Shown one piece after another: positions 41,843 to 51,285 of a stretch of DNA of 55,019 nucleotides. The stretch is from JBELHO01 sp042091375 (GTDB taxonomy: Bacteria > Pseudomonadota > Gammaproteobacteria > Enterobacterales > Alteromonadaceae), in the NCBI GenBank assembly GCA_042091375.1, contig JBELHO010000018.1, forward strand, positions 1-55,019, written 5' to 3'. The notes under the pieces were generated by a model that searched no databases, was not told the DNA's origin, and was given only the letters and a program-made list of their open reading frames with translations. Numbering within the stretch: position 1 is the stretch's first letter; every line of letters starts with the position of its first letter. Both the position numbers and the translations under genes were made by a program.

Positions 41843-42793
41843 ATGAGCGAAGTAAGACATTGTCCCTTACTCATCTTGGGCTCTGGCCCAGCTGGATACA
41901 CCGCAGCCGTATATGCTGCAAGAGCTAATTTAAAACCGGTGATGATCACTGGCATGCAACAAGGTGGTCAATTAACAACGACGACTGAGGTAGAAAATTG
42001 GCCTGGTGATGCCGATGATCTCACCGGTCCTGCTTTAATGGAACGAATGCAAGCCCATGCGGAGAAGTTTGATACTGAAATTATTTTTGATCACATTGAG
42101 TCGGTCGATTTTAGCAGTAAGCCATATAAACTTTCAGGTAGTAGTGAATACACCTGTGACGCTCTGATCATCTGTACTGGTGCATCTGCCCAATACTTAG
42201 GTTTACCTTCAGAACAAGCATTTATGGGTAAAGGTGTTTCTGCCTGTGCTACATGTGATGGTTTCTTTTATAAAAATCAGAAAGTTGCAGTTGTAGGCGG
42301 CGGTAATACTGCTGTAGAAGAAGCCTTGTACTTATCAAATATTGCTTCTGAAGTACACCTTGTCCATCGCCGTGATACCTTTCGTTCAGAAAAAATATTA
42401 ACGGATAGGTTAATGGCAAAAGTGGCCAATGGAAATATTTATCTGCATACCGATCGCACTTTAGATGAAGTTCTTGGTGACAACATGGGCGTTACCGGTA
42501 TAAGGATCAAAGACACTAGCTCTGATGCAACTGAGAACATTGATGTTGCCGGTTGTTTTATCGCCATTGGTCACAAACCTAATACCGATATATTTAGTGG
42601 TCAATTAGCGATGAAAGACGGTTATATTACTATTCAAAGTGGTACCAGTGGTAATGCCACACAAACCAGTTTAGAGGGGATATATGCTGCCGGTGATGTA
42701 GCAGATCACATTTATCGTCAGGCGATCACTTCAGCAGGGGCTGGTTGCATGGCGGCACTTGATGCAGAGCGGTATTTAGACGCACAAGAGTAA
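41843..42793 (+). CDS. trxB: thioredoxin reductase
   Basis: This 316-residue flavoprotein passes electrons from NADPH to thioredoxin. The FAD site GSGPAGYTAAVYAARA, the redox pair CATC (about 138-141), the NADPH motif GGGNTAVEEALYL and the C-terminal GDVADHIYRQAITSAGAGCMAALDAERY are all present. GGAG lies 7-8 bases before the ATG. aat begins 2 bases after it, so trxB-aat-bpt-infA look like one operon. Confidence 0.97.
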   Translation: MSEVRHCPLLILGSGPAGYTAAVYAARANLKPVMITGMQQGGQLTTTTEVENWPGDADDLTGPALMERMQAHAEKFDTEIIFDHIESVDFSSKPYKLSGSSEYTCDALIICTGASAQYLGLPSEQAFMGKGVSACATCDGFFYKNQKVAVVGGGNTAVEEALYLSNIASEVHLVHRRDTFRSEKILTDRLMAKVANGNIYLHTDRTLDEVLGDNMGVTGIRIKDTSSDATENIDVAGCFIAIGHKPNTDIFSGQLAMKDGYITIQSGTSGNATQTSLEGIYAAGDVADHIYRQAITSAGAGCMAALDAERYLDAQE

Positions 42794-42795
42794 GT

Positions 42796-43512
42796 ATGAT
42801 GGCTAAGACTCTTAGCTGGTTATCAGATAAAAGTCTTGATTTTCCTCCGCTAGACAGTGCATTAACCGATCCAAACGGTTTATTAGCTGTTGGCGGAGAT
42901 CTATCCGCTGACCGACTGATTAATGCTTATCAACATGGTATCTTTCCATGGTTTAATCGTGGAGAAGCAATACTTTGGTGGAGTCCATCACCGCGGGCGA
43001 TCATAGACTTTTCACTTTTTAAAATAAACAAAACCCTCAGTAAATTCCTTAGAAAAACTAACTACACTGTCAGTATTAACCTGCGTTTTGATGACGTTAT
43101 TGATCACTGTGCTGAAGCACCTTTTCGCAAGCAAGACACCTGGATTGTTGACGAAATGAAAAATGCATACAAGTATTTGCATCAACTGGGCTACGCTCAT
43201 TCTATCGAAGTATGGCAAGATGAAAAATTAGTTGGCGGTTTATATGGTGTTGCCATTAATGGTTTCTTTTCTGGAGAATCGATGTTTTACATAGCAACAA
43301 ACGCTTCAAAAGTGGCTTTAGTGTCGTTAATAGCGCTGTTGAGAACTCAGAAAATTGCCTTTATCGACTGCCAATTAACTAATCCATTTCTAGCGAGCAT
43401 GGGCGCAACTGAGATCGACCGAGAAGTGTTTATAGAAAAGCAACAACTGGCAATTAACACCCCTATTAATCAGCATATATGGTGCCCTCGTTTATTGGAA
43501 TCTCAGCTATAA
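42796..43512 (+). CDS. aat: leucyl/phenylalanyl-tRNA-protein transferase
   Basis: This 238-residue protein matches Aat, with DPNGLLAVGGDLSADRLINAYQHGIFPWF near the start and GGLYGVAINGFFSGESMFY in the GNAT-like core. Aat adds Leu or Phe from tRNA to proteins that begin with Lys or Arg, marking them for ClpS/ClpAP. Two ATG codons are adjacent; the first was taken. bpt follows within 7 bases, and clpS/clpA lie about 1-4 kb on. Confidence 0.95.
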   Translation: MMAKTLSWLSDKSLDFPPLDSALTDPNGLLAVGGDLSADRLINAYQHGIFPWFNRGEAILWWSPSPRAIIDFSLFKINKTLSKFLRKTNYTVSINLRFDDVIDHCAEAPFRKQDTWIVDEMKNAYKYLHQLGYAHSIEVWQDEKLVGGLYGVAINGFFSGESMFYIATNASKVALVSLIALLRTQKIAFIDCQLTNPFLASMGATEIDREVFIEKQQLAINTPINQHIWCPRLLESQL

Positions 43513-43519
43513 TTAAGTG

Positions 43520-44221
43520 ATGAACTCACATTACAAATTAGGTATTACCCGAAACTTCCCCTGCAACTATCTTGCAGATCAGGATGAGCGTTTGCTGGTG
43601 GTTACCGATGAGCGCCTTCAAAATAGCCAGCATTACAGTTGGTTGATGTCTCAGGGGTTTAGAAGAAGCGGTGAACAAATATATCGTCCATATTGTGTTA
43701 ATTGCTCAGCGTGTCAATCCATAAGAGTATTAACGGATCGATTTAGTGCTTCCAAAAGTCAAAAACGTTTGTTGAATAAAACTCGGCATTTACGACACAC
43801 AGTAGCGACTGAAGTTAAGTTGTCGTACTATCCATTATTCAAAATGTATATTGATCAGTTACATAGTGATGGTGCTATGTTTCCAGCGAATAAAAAACAA
43901 TTTGTTAGTTTTTTAGGTGGTGATTTAACCGAACAGGTTTTTATCGAAACTTGGCACAACGAAGAATTGATAGCTGTGGCTATTACTGATGTGCTTGCCG
44001 ATGCCCTTTCCGCAGTATATACCTTTTACGATCCATCACAGCGTAAAAATGGTCTGGGCGTCTACTCAATTCTGCAACAAATTGAATTAGCCAATAAGAT
44101 GGCCAAGCCTTATTTATATTTAGGCTATCAAATTGACCAATGTAAAAAAATGAATTATAAGAATCGATACTTCCCTTACCAACAATTAATTGAAAATAAC
44201 TGGAAAACAATAAATAAATAA
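43520..44221 (+). CDS. bpt: aspartate/glutamate leucyltransferase
   Basis: The protein (233 residues) belongs to the ATE/Bpt family, with the N-terminal CNYL and YRPYCVNCSACQSIRV cysteine block and the C-terminal GVYSILQQIELA...YLYLGYQI...KMNYKNRYFP. Bpt transfers Leu from tRNA onto N-terminal Asp or Glu, creating a ClpS-recognised N-degron. A GTG directly precedes the ATG used here. E. coli has no bpt at this place; it sits between aat and infA in this genome. Confidence 0.93.
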   Translation: MNSHYKLGITRNFPCNYLADQDERLLVVTDERLQNSQHYSWLMSQGFRRSGEQIYRPYCVNCSACQSIRVLTDRFSASKSQKRLLNKTRHLRHTVATEVKLSYYPLFKMYIDQLHSDGAMFPANKKQFVSFLGGDLTEQVFIETWHNEELIAVAITDVLADALSAVYTFYDPSQRKNGLGVYSILQQIELANKMAKPYLYLGYQIDQCKKMNYKNRYFPYQQLIENNWKTINK

Positions 44222-44304
44222 CACTATAGCTTTACATTAGCCGATGATTTCGGCATTATCTGCGCAGCTTTTTATTTATGCACATTTTAGAGGTTTAACG
44301 CCCA

Positions 44305-44523
44305 ATGGCGAAAGAAGAAAATATTGAAATGCAAGGTACGGTTTTAGATACCTTACCAAATACTATGTTCCGTGTTGAATTGGAAAATGGCCACGTAGTT
44401 ACGGCGCACATTTCTGGTAAAATGAGGAAAAACTACATTCGCATTCTCACCGGTGATAAAGTCACGGTTGAGTTAACACCTTATGACTTATCTAAAGGTC
44501 GCATTACTTTCCGCGCAAGATAA
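44305..44523 (+). CDS. infA: translation initiation factor IF-1
   Basis: This 72-residue OB-fold protein is nearly identical in form to E. coli IF-1, with MAKEENIEMQGTV, NTMFRVELENGHVVTAHISG and RITFRAR at the end. It binds the 30S A site during initiation. The gene is the last of the trxB-aat-bpt-infA run and ends at a strong terminator shared with clpA. Confidence 0.98.
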   Translation: MAKEENIEMQGTVLDTLPNTMFRVELENGHVVTAHISGKMRKNYIRILTGDKVTVELTPYDLSKGRITFRAR

Positions 44524-44542
44524 TAACAAAGCTTTAAAATAT

Positions 44543-44572
44543 AAAAAGCCCTGCTTATTTCAGGGCTTTTTT
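44543..44572. terminator. bidirectional terminator between infA and clpA
   Basis: AAAAAGCCCTG (44543-44553) and CAGGGCTTTTTT (44561-44572) form an 11-bp stem with a 7-base loop and T runs in both directions. It serves the convergent infA and clpA genes. Confidence 0.93.
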
Positions 44573-44597
44573 AGTTTAGCTGAAGTTTAAAAGTATT

Positions 44598-46859
44598 TTA
44601 TTGGTTTTCAACCAATACTTCTTTAGACTCAACAGTAAGTGATAACGCATCTTTCTTCAAAGCAATTTTCGCAACACCTCCGCGCGTTAATCCACCAAAT
44701 AGCAGTTCATTTGCCAGTGGTTTTTTCAACTGTTCCTGAATCAACCTTGCCATAGGTCTTGCTCCCATGGATTTATCATAACCATGCACGGCTAACCACT
44801 TTTTAGCCTCTTTGGTTAACTCTAATGAAACCCCTTTCTCATCTAACTGAGCTTGTAATTCAACAATAAATTTGTCGACAACTTGTTGGATGACTTCATC
44901 TGATAAATGGTTAAACCAAACAATATTATCAAGGCGGTTTCTAAATTCTGGAGAAAATATTTTTTTGATTTCATCCATGGCATCTATGCTGTGGTCTTGT
45001 TGTTTAAATCCTATTGACTGACGCAGAGTTTCTTGTACACCTGCGTTGGTGGTTAGTACTAAAGTGATATTTCGAAAATCAGCCTTGCGACCATTATTAT
45101 CTGTTAATGTACCGTGATCCATCACCTGTAATAAAATGTTGTATACATCTTGATGGGCTTTTTCTATTTCATCAAGTAGTACCACCGCATGAGGATGTTT
45201 AAGCACCGCATCCGTTAATAAGCCACCCTGTTCATAACCAACATAGCCAGGTGGTGCCCCGATCAAACGACTTACCGCGTGTTTTTCCATGTATTCTGAC
45301 ATATCATAACGCAATAACTCGACCCCTAGGGTATTCGCCAGTTGTTGAGTCACCTCTGTTTTACCCACGCCCGTTGGACCAGCAAAAAGAAATGAGCCCA
45401 CAGGTTTTTCTTCATTACCCAAACCCGCTCGAGATAACCGAATAACTGAAGTTAACTCATCAATTGCTTGGTCTTGTCCAAATACGACGAGTTTGAGATT
45501 GCGATCTAAATTCTTTAAGCTGTTGAGTTCCGATGAAGACACCGATTTTTCCGGTATTCTGGCGATACTAGCAACAACACTTTCAATATCAGTGTCTTTA
45601 ATAATCTTTTTGCGTTTTGATAGTTCAACTAATTTTTGTTTCGCGCCAGCTTCATCGATAACATCAATGGCTTTATCGGGTAAAAAGCGCTCGTTAATAT
45701 ACTTAGCGGATAACTTAGCAGCGGCATGTAATGCTTTGTTACTAAAGCGGATGGAGTGATGAGATTCATATTTTTCTTTTAGACCATGAAGTATCTTTGT
45801 GGTGTCTTCGACACTTGGTTCAACGATATCTATTTTTTGAAAACGCCTAGCTAAGGCCCGATCTTTTTCAAATATACTTTGGTATTCCTGATACGTGGTC
45901 GAACCCATACAGCGCAATTTACCCGAAGATAATAACGGCTTAATTAAGTTAGATGCATCTAACATACCTCCTGAAGCAGCACCAGCACCAATTATAGTGT
46001 GTATCTCGTCTATAAACAAAATTGCATCGCCATCTTGTTCAAGTTCTTTTAATAACGATTTAAAACGTTTTTCAAAATCGCCACGGTATTTAGTTCCAGC
46101 TAATAACGCCCCCATATCAAGCGAATATATAGTGGCATTTGCCATAAATTCCGGTACTTTTGCATTGGTGATCAGGTTCGCTAAACCTTCGGCTATGGCT
46201 GTTTTACCAACACCCGCTTCACCGACTAATAAAGGATTGTTTTTACGCCTGCGACCAAGTACTTGTAATGCTCTTTCTAATTCTTTGTCTCTGCCAATAA
46301 GCGGATCAATATTGCCATTTACTGCTTCTTCATTGAGATTAGTCGCAAAGTTTTCTACCGTTCTTGGCTCTTCCTCTACTTGGTTAGGCGGTTGTTCTGC
46401 TGACTGACTATCTTTTAATTTATCTACTTTTGAAATACCATGAGAAATAAAATTAACTATATCTAGGCGACTAATTTCGCATTTTTTTAGAAAATAGGTT
46501 GCTTGAGATTCCTGTTCGCTAAATATTGCCACCAACACGTTTGAACCGCTTACTTCACTTTTTCCTGAAGACTGAACATGAAAAACAGCGCGTTGAAGAA
46601 CTCTTTGAAAGCCTAGGGTTGGTTGCGTATCTCTTTCCGCATCACCCTCTGGGATAACGGGTGTTGTTTCGCCTATAAAGTCATGTAAATCTTTACGTAA
46701 TTTAGCCAAATTAGCACCACAGGCTTTGAGGGCATCAATTGATGAAGGATTATCAAGTAAGGCTAATAACAAATGCTCTACTGTCATAAACTCATGGCGT
46801 GATTCTTTAGCCTGACGGAACGCCATATTAAGGGATATCTCTAAATCTTTGTTCAGCAT
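44598..46859 (-). CDS. clpA: ATP-dependent protease unfoldase ClpA
   Basis: From the ATG at 46859 the protein has 753 residues: an N-domain (about 1-145) that binds ClpS, then two AAA+ modules with Walker A GEAGVGKT and GPTGVGKT. ClpA unfolds substrates and feeds them into ClpP. GGAGCAG lies 6 bases before this ATG; the longer frame begins with a TTG inside that ribosome site. clpS is 24 bases upstream on the same strand, and both are convergent with infA. Confidence 0.97.
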   Translation of the reverse strand: MLNKDLEISLNMAFRQAKESRHEFMTVEHLLLALLDNPSSIDALKACGANLAKLRKDLHDFIGETTPVIPEGDAERDTQPTLGFQRVLQRAVFHVQSSGKSEVSGSNVLVAIFSEQESQATYFLKKCEISRLDIVNFISHGISKVDKLKDSQSAEQPPNQVEEEPRTVENFATNLNEEAVNGNIDPLIGRDKELERALQVLGRRRKNNPLLVGEAGVGKTAIAEGLANLITNAKVPEFMANATIYSLDMGALLAGTKYRGDFEKRFKSLLKELEQDGDAILFIDEIHTIIGAGAASGGMLDASNLIKPLLSSGKLRCMGSTTYQEYQSIFEKDRALARRFQKIDIVEPSVEDTTKILHGLKEKYESHHSIRFSNKALHAAAKLSAKYINERFLPDKAIDVIDEAGAKQKLVELSKRKKIIKDTDIESVVASIARIPEKSVSSSELNSLKNLDRNLKLVVFGQDQAIDELTSVIRLSRAGLGNEEKPVGSFLFAGPTGVGKTEVTQQLANTLGVELLRYDMSEYMEKHAVSRLIGAPPGYVGYEQGGLLTDAVLKHPHAVVLLDEIEKAHQDVYNILLQVMDHGTLTDNNGRKADFRNITLVLTTNAGVQETLRQSIGFKQQDHSIDAMDEIKKIFSPEFRNRLDNIVWFNHLSDEVIQQVVDKFIVELQAQLDEKGVSLELTKEAKKWLAVHGYDKSMGARPMARLIQEQLKKPLANELLFGGLTRGGVAKIALKKDALSLTVESKEVLVENQ

Positions 46860-46883
46860 AATCTGCTCCAATTTAATGTTTGC

Positions 46884-47207
46884 TTAATCAGCCTTCTCCA
46901 TCACACACTTCAATGGGTGTTGATGTAAAAAAGCATAATCGCTCACTTGGCTTACTTTAGTTTCTGCTACTTCTGCAGTATATGTGCCACAACTTGCCTT
47001 TCCCTTATTGTGTATTGCGAGCATAATCTCTGTTGCTTTATTTGAATCCATAGCAAAAAACTTTCGCAATACTTCTATAACAAAATCCATCGGTGTGTAA
47101 TCATCGTTTAACAACACGACATTGTACATTGATGGCTTTTGATATTTTCTGACAACCTCTTCTTCAATAACCTCTTGATTGTCGATTAACTCTTTCCACT
47201 TACTCAT
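46884..47207 (-). CDS. clpS: ClpAP adaptor ClpS
   Basis: This 107-residue protein has the ClpS core: YNVVLLNDDYTPMDFVIEVL near 28-47, with the Asn-Asp pair and Met of the N-degron pocket, and GTYTAEVAETKVSQV further on. It binds proteins that begin with Leu, Phe, Tyr or Trp and hands them to ClpA. It is in front of clpA, and the substrates made by Aat and Bpt are its natural ligands. Confidence 0.96.
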   Translation of the reverse strand: MSKWKELIDNQEVIEEEVVRKYQKPSMYNVVLLNDDYTPMDFVIEVLRKFFAMDSNKATEIMLAIHNKGKASCGTYTAEVAETKVSQVSDYAFLHQHPLKCVMEKAD

Positions 47208-47410
47208 AATTTTATTCTAGTCTTTATCAAAAAGTTTTGCTGTATATTTTTGTTAAAAAATATCGACAAAAGTAAAAATTATGTAAATACAACTTGACTA
47301 TTTCATCAAACACTTTAGGATTGAAATTGTGGTTAAAAAGTGACCACGTATTTACACAAAACGAACTTAAGGATACCTAATTATTTACTAATTTAGAAGG
47401 ATATTGAATT

Positions 47411-47623
47411 ATGGCTAACGGTACAGTGAAATGGTTTAATAATGCAAAGGGATTTGGTTTTATTCGTCCAAAGGACGGAGGTGAGGATGTATTCGCTCAT
47501 TATACAATCATTAAAATGAATGGATTTCGCACATTAAAAGCAGGACAAAATGTTCGCTATGAAATTAAAAAAGGGCCTAAAGGTTTTAATGCCTTAAGTA
47601 TAACTTTAGAAGAGCCTAGTTAA
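47411..47623 (+). CDS. cspD: cold-shock domain protein, CspD-like
   Basis: This 70-residue protein is a single cold-shock domain with RNP1-like KGFGFI and RNP2-like DVFAHY motifs. Position next to clpS and the PKDGGEDVFAHYTIIKMNGFRTLKAGQ form resemble CspD, which binds single-stranded DNA and slows replication in E. coli. It could still be a general Csp chaperone. An AAGGA ribosome site precedes the ATG, and the 203-bp divergent region with clpS contains the promoters. A terminator follows. Confidence 0.85.
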   Translation: MANGTVKWFNNAKGFGFIRPKDGGEDVFAHYTIIKMNGFRTLKAGQNVRYEIKKGPKGFNALSITLEEPS

Positions 47624-47666
47624 AAATTAATTAAAAATTAATTAAAAATAAAACACACATAAATAA

Positions 47667-47693
47667 AAAAACACAGTGTAACCTGTGTTTTTT
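47667..47693. terminator. terminator between cspD and icd
   Basis: AAAAACACAG (47667-47676) and CTGTGTTTTTT (47683-47693) form a 10-bp stem with a 6-base loop and T runs on both strands. It serves cspD and probably the convergent icd gene, whose stop is 68 bases away. Confidence 0.88.
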
Positions 47694-47760
47694 CATTATT
47701 ACATAATATTAACATTTAGCCTGTCAAAGTTAGTAAAATCATCACTAATCCATATAGTGA

Positions 47761-49008
47761 TCACATATGTTCAATAATACAGTCACCGAATTGAGAACAA
47801 GTAACCAGAGTTGCACCGTCCATTAAACGTTCAAAATCGTAAGTCACGGTTTGAGCGTTTATCGCGCCAGACATACCTTTTATAAGTAAATCAGCAGCTT
47901 CTGTCCAGCCCATATGACGCAACATCATTTCTGCAGATAAAATCACCGAGCCCGGATTAACTTTGTTTAACCCCGCATACTTAGGTGCCGTGCCATGAGT
48001 CGCTTCAAATACCGCGACTTCTTCACCAATATTGGCACCAGGAGCAATACCGATCCCACCTACCTGAGCAGCTAAAGCATCTGAAATATAATCACCATTT
48101 AAATTAAGTGTAGCAATGACACTGTATTCAGCGGGGCGAAGTAATAGTTGTTGTAACATCGCATCGGCAATTACATCTTTTATTATAATTTCACGACCGG
48201 TTTTAGGACTAATAAACGAACACCAAGGCCCTCCCGACAGATATTGAGCGCCAAACTCTTTTCTAGCCAGTTCATACCCCCAGTTTTTAAAGGCACCTTC
48301 AGTATATTTCATTATATTGCCTTTGTGCACCAAGGTAACCGACTCTCGGTCATTGTCTATGGCGTATTGAATAGCGCTGCGAACTAAGCGCTCGGAGCCT
48401 TCCTTTGATACTGGTTTTACGCCAATGCCGCAGTTTTCAGTAAAGCGAATTTTATTGACACCTAATTCTTGCGAAATAAAGTTGATCATTTTCTCCGCTT
48501 GTTCACTTCCTGCCTCAAATTCAACACCAGCATAAATATCCTCAGAGTTTTCTCTAAAGATAACCATGTCAACTTCGCATGGTTTTTTCATTGGGCTGGG
48601 CACACCAGTAAACCACTGCACTGGCCGTTGACAAACATAAAGGTCGAGAACTTGTCGCAACGCCACATTTAAAGAGCGCATACCACCGCCAACCGGCGTT
48701 GTTAACGGTCCTTTGATCCCCACTTTAAAACGCCTAAACATCTCTATCGTCTCATCGGGTAACCAAGTTTCACCGTCATATCTCTCTGTCGCTTTTTCAC
48801 CTGCGTAAACTTCGAGCCAGTGAATTTTTCTTTCATCACCGTAAGCTTTGCTAACCGCGGCATTAACTACTGATAGCATAGTCGGTGTGACATCAATGCC
48901 AATGCCATCTCCTTCGATATAAGGAATTATAGGGTTGTTGGGCACATTTAATAACCCATCTACAATAGTGATTTGCGCGCCTTGCGTAGGCATAGATATT
49001 TCTGACAT
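47761..49008 (-). CDS. icd: isocitrate dehydrogenase (NADP+)
   Basis: This 415-residue enzyme matches E. coli Icd throughout and makes 2-oxoglutarate in the citric acid cycle. MRSLNVALRQ holds the serine phosphorylated by AceK in E. coli. HGTAPKYAG carries the Lys and Tyr that read the NADP phosphate. PYIEGDGIG opens the fold. It stands alone, with 465 bases of non-coding DNA upstream that should contain its promoter. Confidence 0.97.
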   Translation of the reverse strand: MSEISMPTQGAQITIVDGLLNVPNNPIIPYIEGDGIGIDVTPTMLSVVNAAVSKAYGDERKIHWLEVYAGEKATERYDGETWLPDETIEMFRRFKVGIKGPLTTPVGGGMRSLNVALRQVLDLYVCQRPVQWFTGVPSPMKKPCEVDMVIFRENSEDIYAGVEFEAGSEQAEKMINFISQELGVNKIRFTENCGIGVKPVSKEGSERLVRSAIQYAIDNDRESVTLVHKGNIMKYTEGAFKNWGYELARKEFGAQYLSGGPWCSFISPKTGREIIIKDVIADAMLQQLLLRPAEYSVIATLNLNGDYISDALAAQVGGIGIAPGANIGEEVAVFEATHGTAPKYAGLNKVNPGSVILSAEMMLRHMGWTEAADLLIKGMSGAINAQTVTYDFERLMDGATLVTCSQFGDCIIEHM

Positions 49009-49473
49009 ATGGGTTTCCTTATCAAGGTATAAACCTAAAAAATGCTGATTGTCGGTTATTTGTATTGCCCTTAATAAGCTAATTGAAACAGAGCGAATAC
49101 ACTAATACAGTTTAAGTTATAGTAAATATAATTACTATGAATATAACTTTATAAATATAACGGCGAAAGCCTTTATATTTAATGTGTAAAATATTCAACA
49201 GCTAAGCCGTTTTATTGTTTAATAACACTTTTACTATAGACTAGTATAAAATAAAATATTATAAACATTTGCATTAATATCAAGATTTTAATAAAACTTA
49301 TTGTAGGCTTTGACACTGTTCACTGAGCTGTTAATAAGATCCTCAATAATTGTAAGTTATCATTAGAAAATCAATCAGCTAAAAAATTGATGACATAAAG
49401 GCTGACTTGCAGATTGCAATCAATGTGTATTTCCGTTTTTATTCAGTTGTTTGCTAAATTTACTTAGTAAAAT
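49009..49473. other. long gene-free, very AT-rich stretch upstream of icd
   Basis: The 465 bases between the icd start and the end of the MFS gene are AT-rich, with AATATAA-like words repeated near 49124-49160. I see no small gene, tRNA or strong hairpin. The icd promoter should lie in it. Confidence 0.55.
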
Positions 49474-50778
49474 TCACTTAGTTATACGTTCAAACGGTAC
49501 TATTCTCAATAACAGCAAGCCAATGACAAAATAAAAAACCACCACCAATAAGCCATTTTGTCTGCCAACAGCGTCAGCAATAGGGCCAAAAATCATCCCT
49601 AATATAATGGCTAATTTGCCAAACACTCCCCACAAGCTAAAACTAAGGGATACATCTTTACTATTGGTGATTAGACCTACGACCGCCCTACTAGCACTCT
49701 GTGTTGCCCCCAAAGCAGAACCGGTAATAAAAGCAACAACCATAAACATTTCAGGGATCGCCAAGCCAAAAAATTGTGCTAATGGAGAGATGAAATAGAT
49801 TGCAATAATGCCGAGTATCCAGCCGATAAGAGATGCTTTAAGGGTAAAAGCAGCGCCCATTTTGTCTTGTAATACACCAAAAGAGAGTGCGCCGATCATA
49901 GATGCCACTTGTAATATAGCACCCGTCGCCAGTAAAAAAGTGCCTTGAATAGCTAGCTCTTCACTTGCATATATACCAAAAAACTTAACGATCACCGCGA
50001 TCCCGGCTGAATAAATTGTAAAGGGGATGAAAAATCGAAACAATAAAGGGTAACTCTTTATTAAGTTCATCATATTAGCCACGCGTTTGACACTTGCGGT
50101 CAGTATTTGAGCGGTATTTGCCTGTTTAAATTGATATTCTGAGGGTTTTTCACGGAGAAAAACAAAAGTAGGCAAGGCTGATAATAAGTAAAATAACGCT
50201 AAAACCACCATAGCTAACTGGTGTTGATACACATACAATACTTGATCTACTTCCGCGCTGACAGTGATCAAAGCAATCATTAATAACAATGACAATAAGC
50301 CACCTATATAGCCAATACCCCAGCCAATACCAGAAATCCTACCTATGGTATTTGTTGTTGATATCTCGGGGAGAAAGCTAGCGATGACATTTTCAGATAA
50401 CATCCAAGCCGTATTACTCAACACTAATAAGCTGATCCCCAAAGTAATTTCACCTGGATCAACAAAGTATAAACTGGCTGTAAAAACTACACTGATGGTG
50501 GTCAACACCGATAACTGTTTTTTCTTATTGCCTCTATAATCGGCAAAAACACCTAATATTGGTGCCAAAATCACCGAAAGCAAAGTTGAAACAACAATAA
50601 CAATAGACCAATAAGTATCTCGCATTTGCGAATCTGCAGGAACTATTTGACTAATAAAGAACGCGCTGTAAATAAAGGTGATCACTACTGTGGTGTAACT
50701 AGAGTTAGCAAAGTCATACATAGCCCAGCCAAACACTTGCCGTTTTATTGGACGTTTAGAGCTAATAATTTCTGACAT
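49474..50778 (-). CDS. MFS transporter, UMF1 family
   Basis: This 434-residue protein has about twelve membrane segments and the UMF1 opening QVFGWAMYDFANSSYTTVV. The family is related to yeast Atg22, a vacuolar amino acid exporter. In bacteria the substrate is not known. Conserved loops such as LGVFADYRGNKKK fit a major facilitator. It stands alone between two long non-coding regions. Confidence 0.87.
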   Translation of the reverse strand: MSEIISSKRPIKRQVFGWAMYDFANSSYTTVVITFIYSAFFISQIVPADSQMRDTYWSIVIVVSTLLSVILAPILGVFADYRGNKKKQLSVLTTISVVFTASLYFVDPGEITLGISLLVLSNTAWMLSENVIASFLPEISTTNTIGRISGIGWGIGYIGGLLSLLLMIALITVSAEVDQVLYVYQHQLAMVVLALFYLLSALPTFVFLREKPSEYQFKQANTAQILTASVKRVANMMNLIKSYPLLFRFFIPFTIYSAGIAVIVKFFGIYASEELAIQGTFLLATGAILQVASMIGALSFGVLQDKMGAAFTLKASLIGWILGIIAIYFISPLAQFFGLAIPEMFMVVAFITGSALGATQSASRAVVGLITNSKDVSLSFSLWGVFGKLAIILGMIFGPIADAVGRQNGLLVVVFYFVIGLLLLRIVPFERITK

Positions 50779-51285
50779 ATAATCTTAAATCCTTATTAAA
50801 ATACCGAATAAACGAAGCCGACAAACCAATTTTTCAATAAATGCCCATTGACTATATCAGGGTCTTTTTAAGTCATATTACTAAGCACTAATAGTTGTGA
50901 TAAAAGCGTAATCTACATGGCTATAAAATAATCTTTGCAGTCAAAATCGATAAAAGCATCTAAAGTGCAACTAAAAAACAGTTAAGATCGTCGAAATTGA
51001 AATTAGTGCAACAATCAGTAAAAAATCAATTTTGTAAAATTTATCACCTTGATAAAGAGGTAACTGAATTAAAATACACATATGTAAATAAATATACTTT
51101 GCAAATAAAGCAGTTTAAAATCAATAGATTAATAATTTTATAGAACTCAACTTAGCCAATGAATACGTCATATTATCTACAAATCTGATTGTAATACTTT
51201 AATAAAGATATAAAAAATAATGAGAGTCCAAAACACTTAAAATATATTGCCTTAAATCAATTGAACAGAAAAACTTTGAACACAG
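50779..51285. other. long gene-free, AT-rich stretch upstream of the MFS gene
   Basis: The 507 bases between the MFS start and the VWA gene end are poor in GC, without a visible gene, hairpin terminator or repeat. The MFS promoter should lie near the left side. This is the longest unexplained stretch in the window that is not made of repeats. Confidence 0.55.

Noticed and set aside
45895..46407. 170-codon open frame opposite clpA
   Set aside because: It mirrors the first AAA+ module of ClpA; its composition is that of an antisense shadow.
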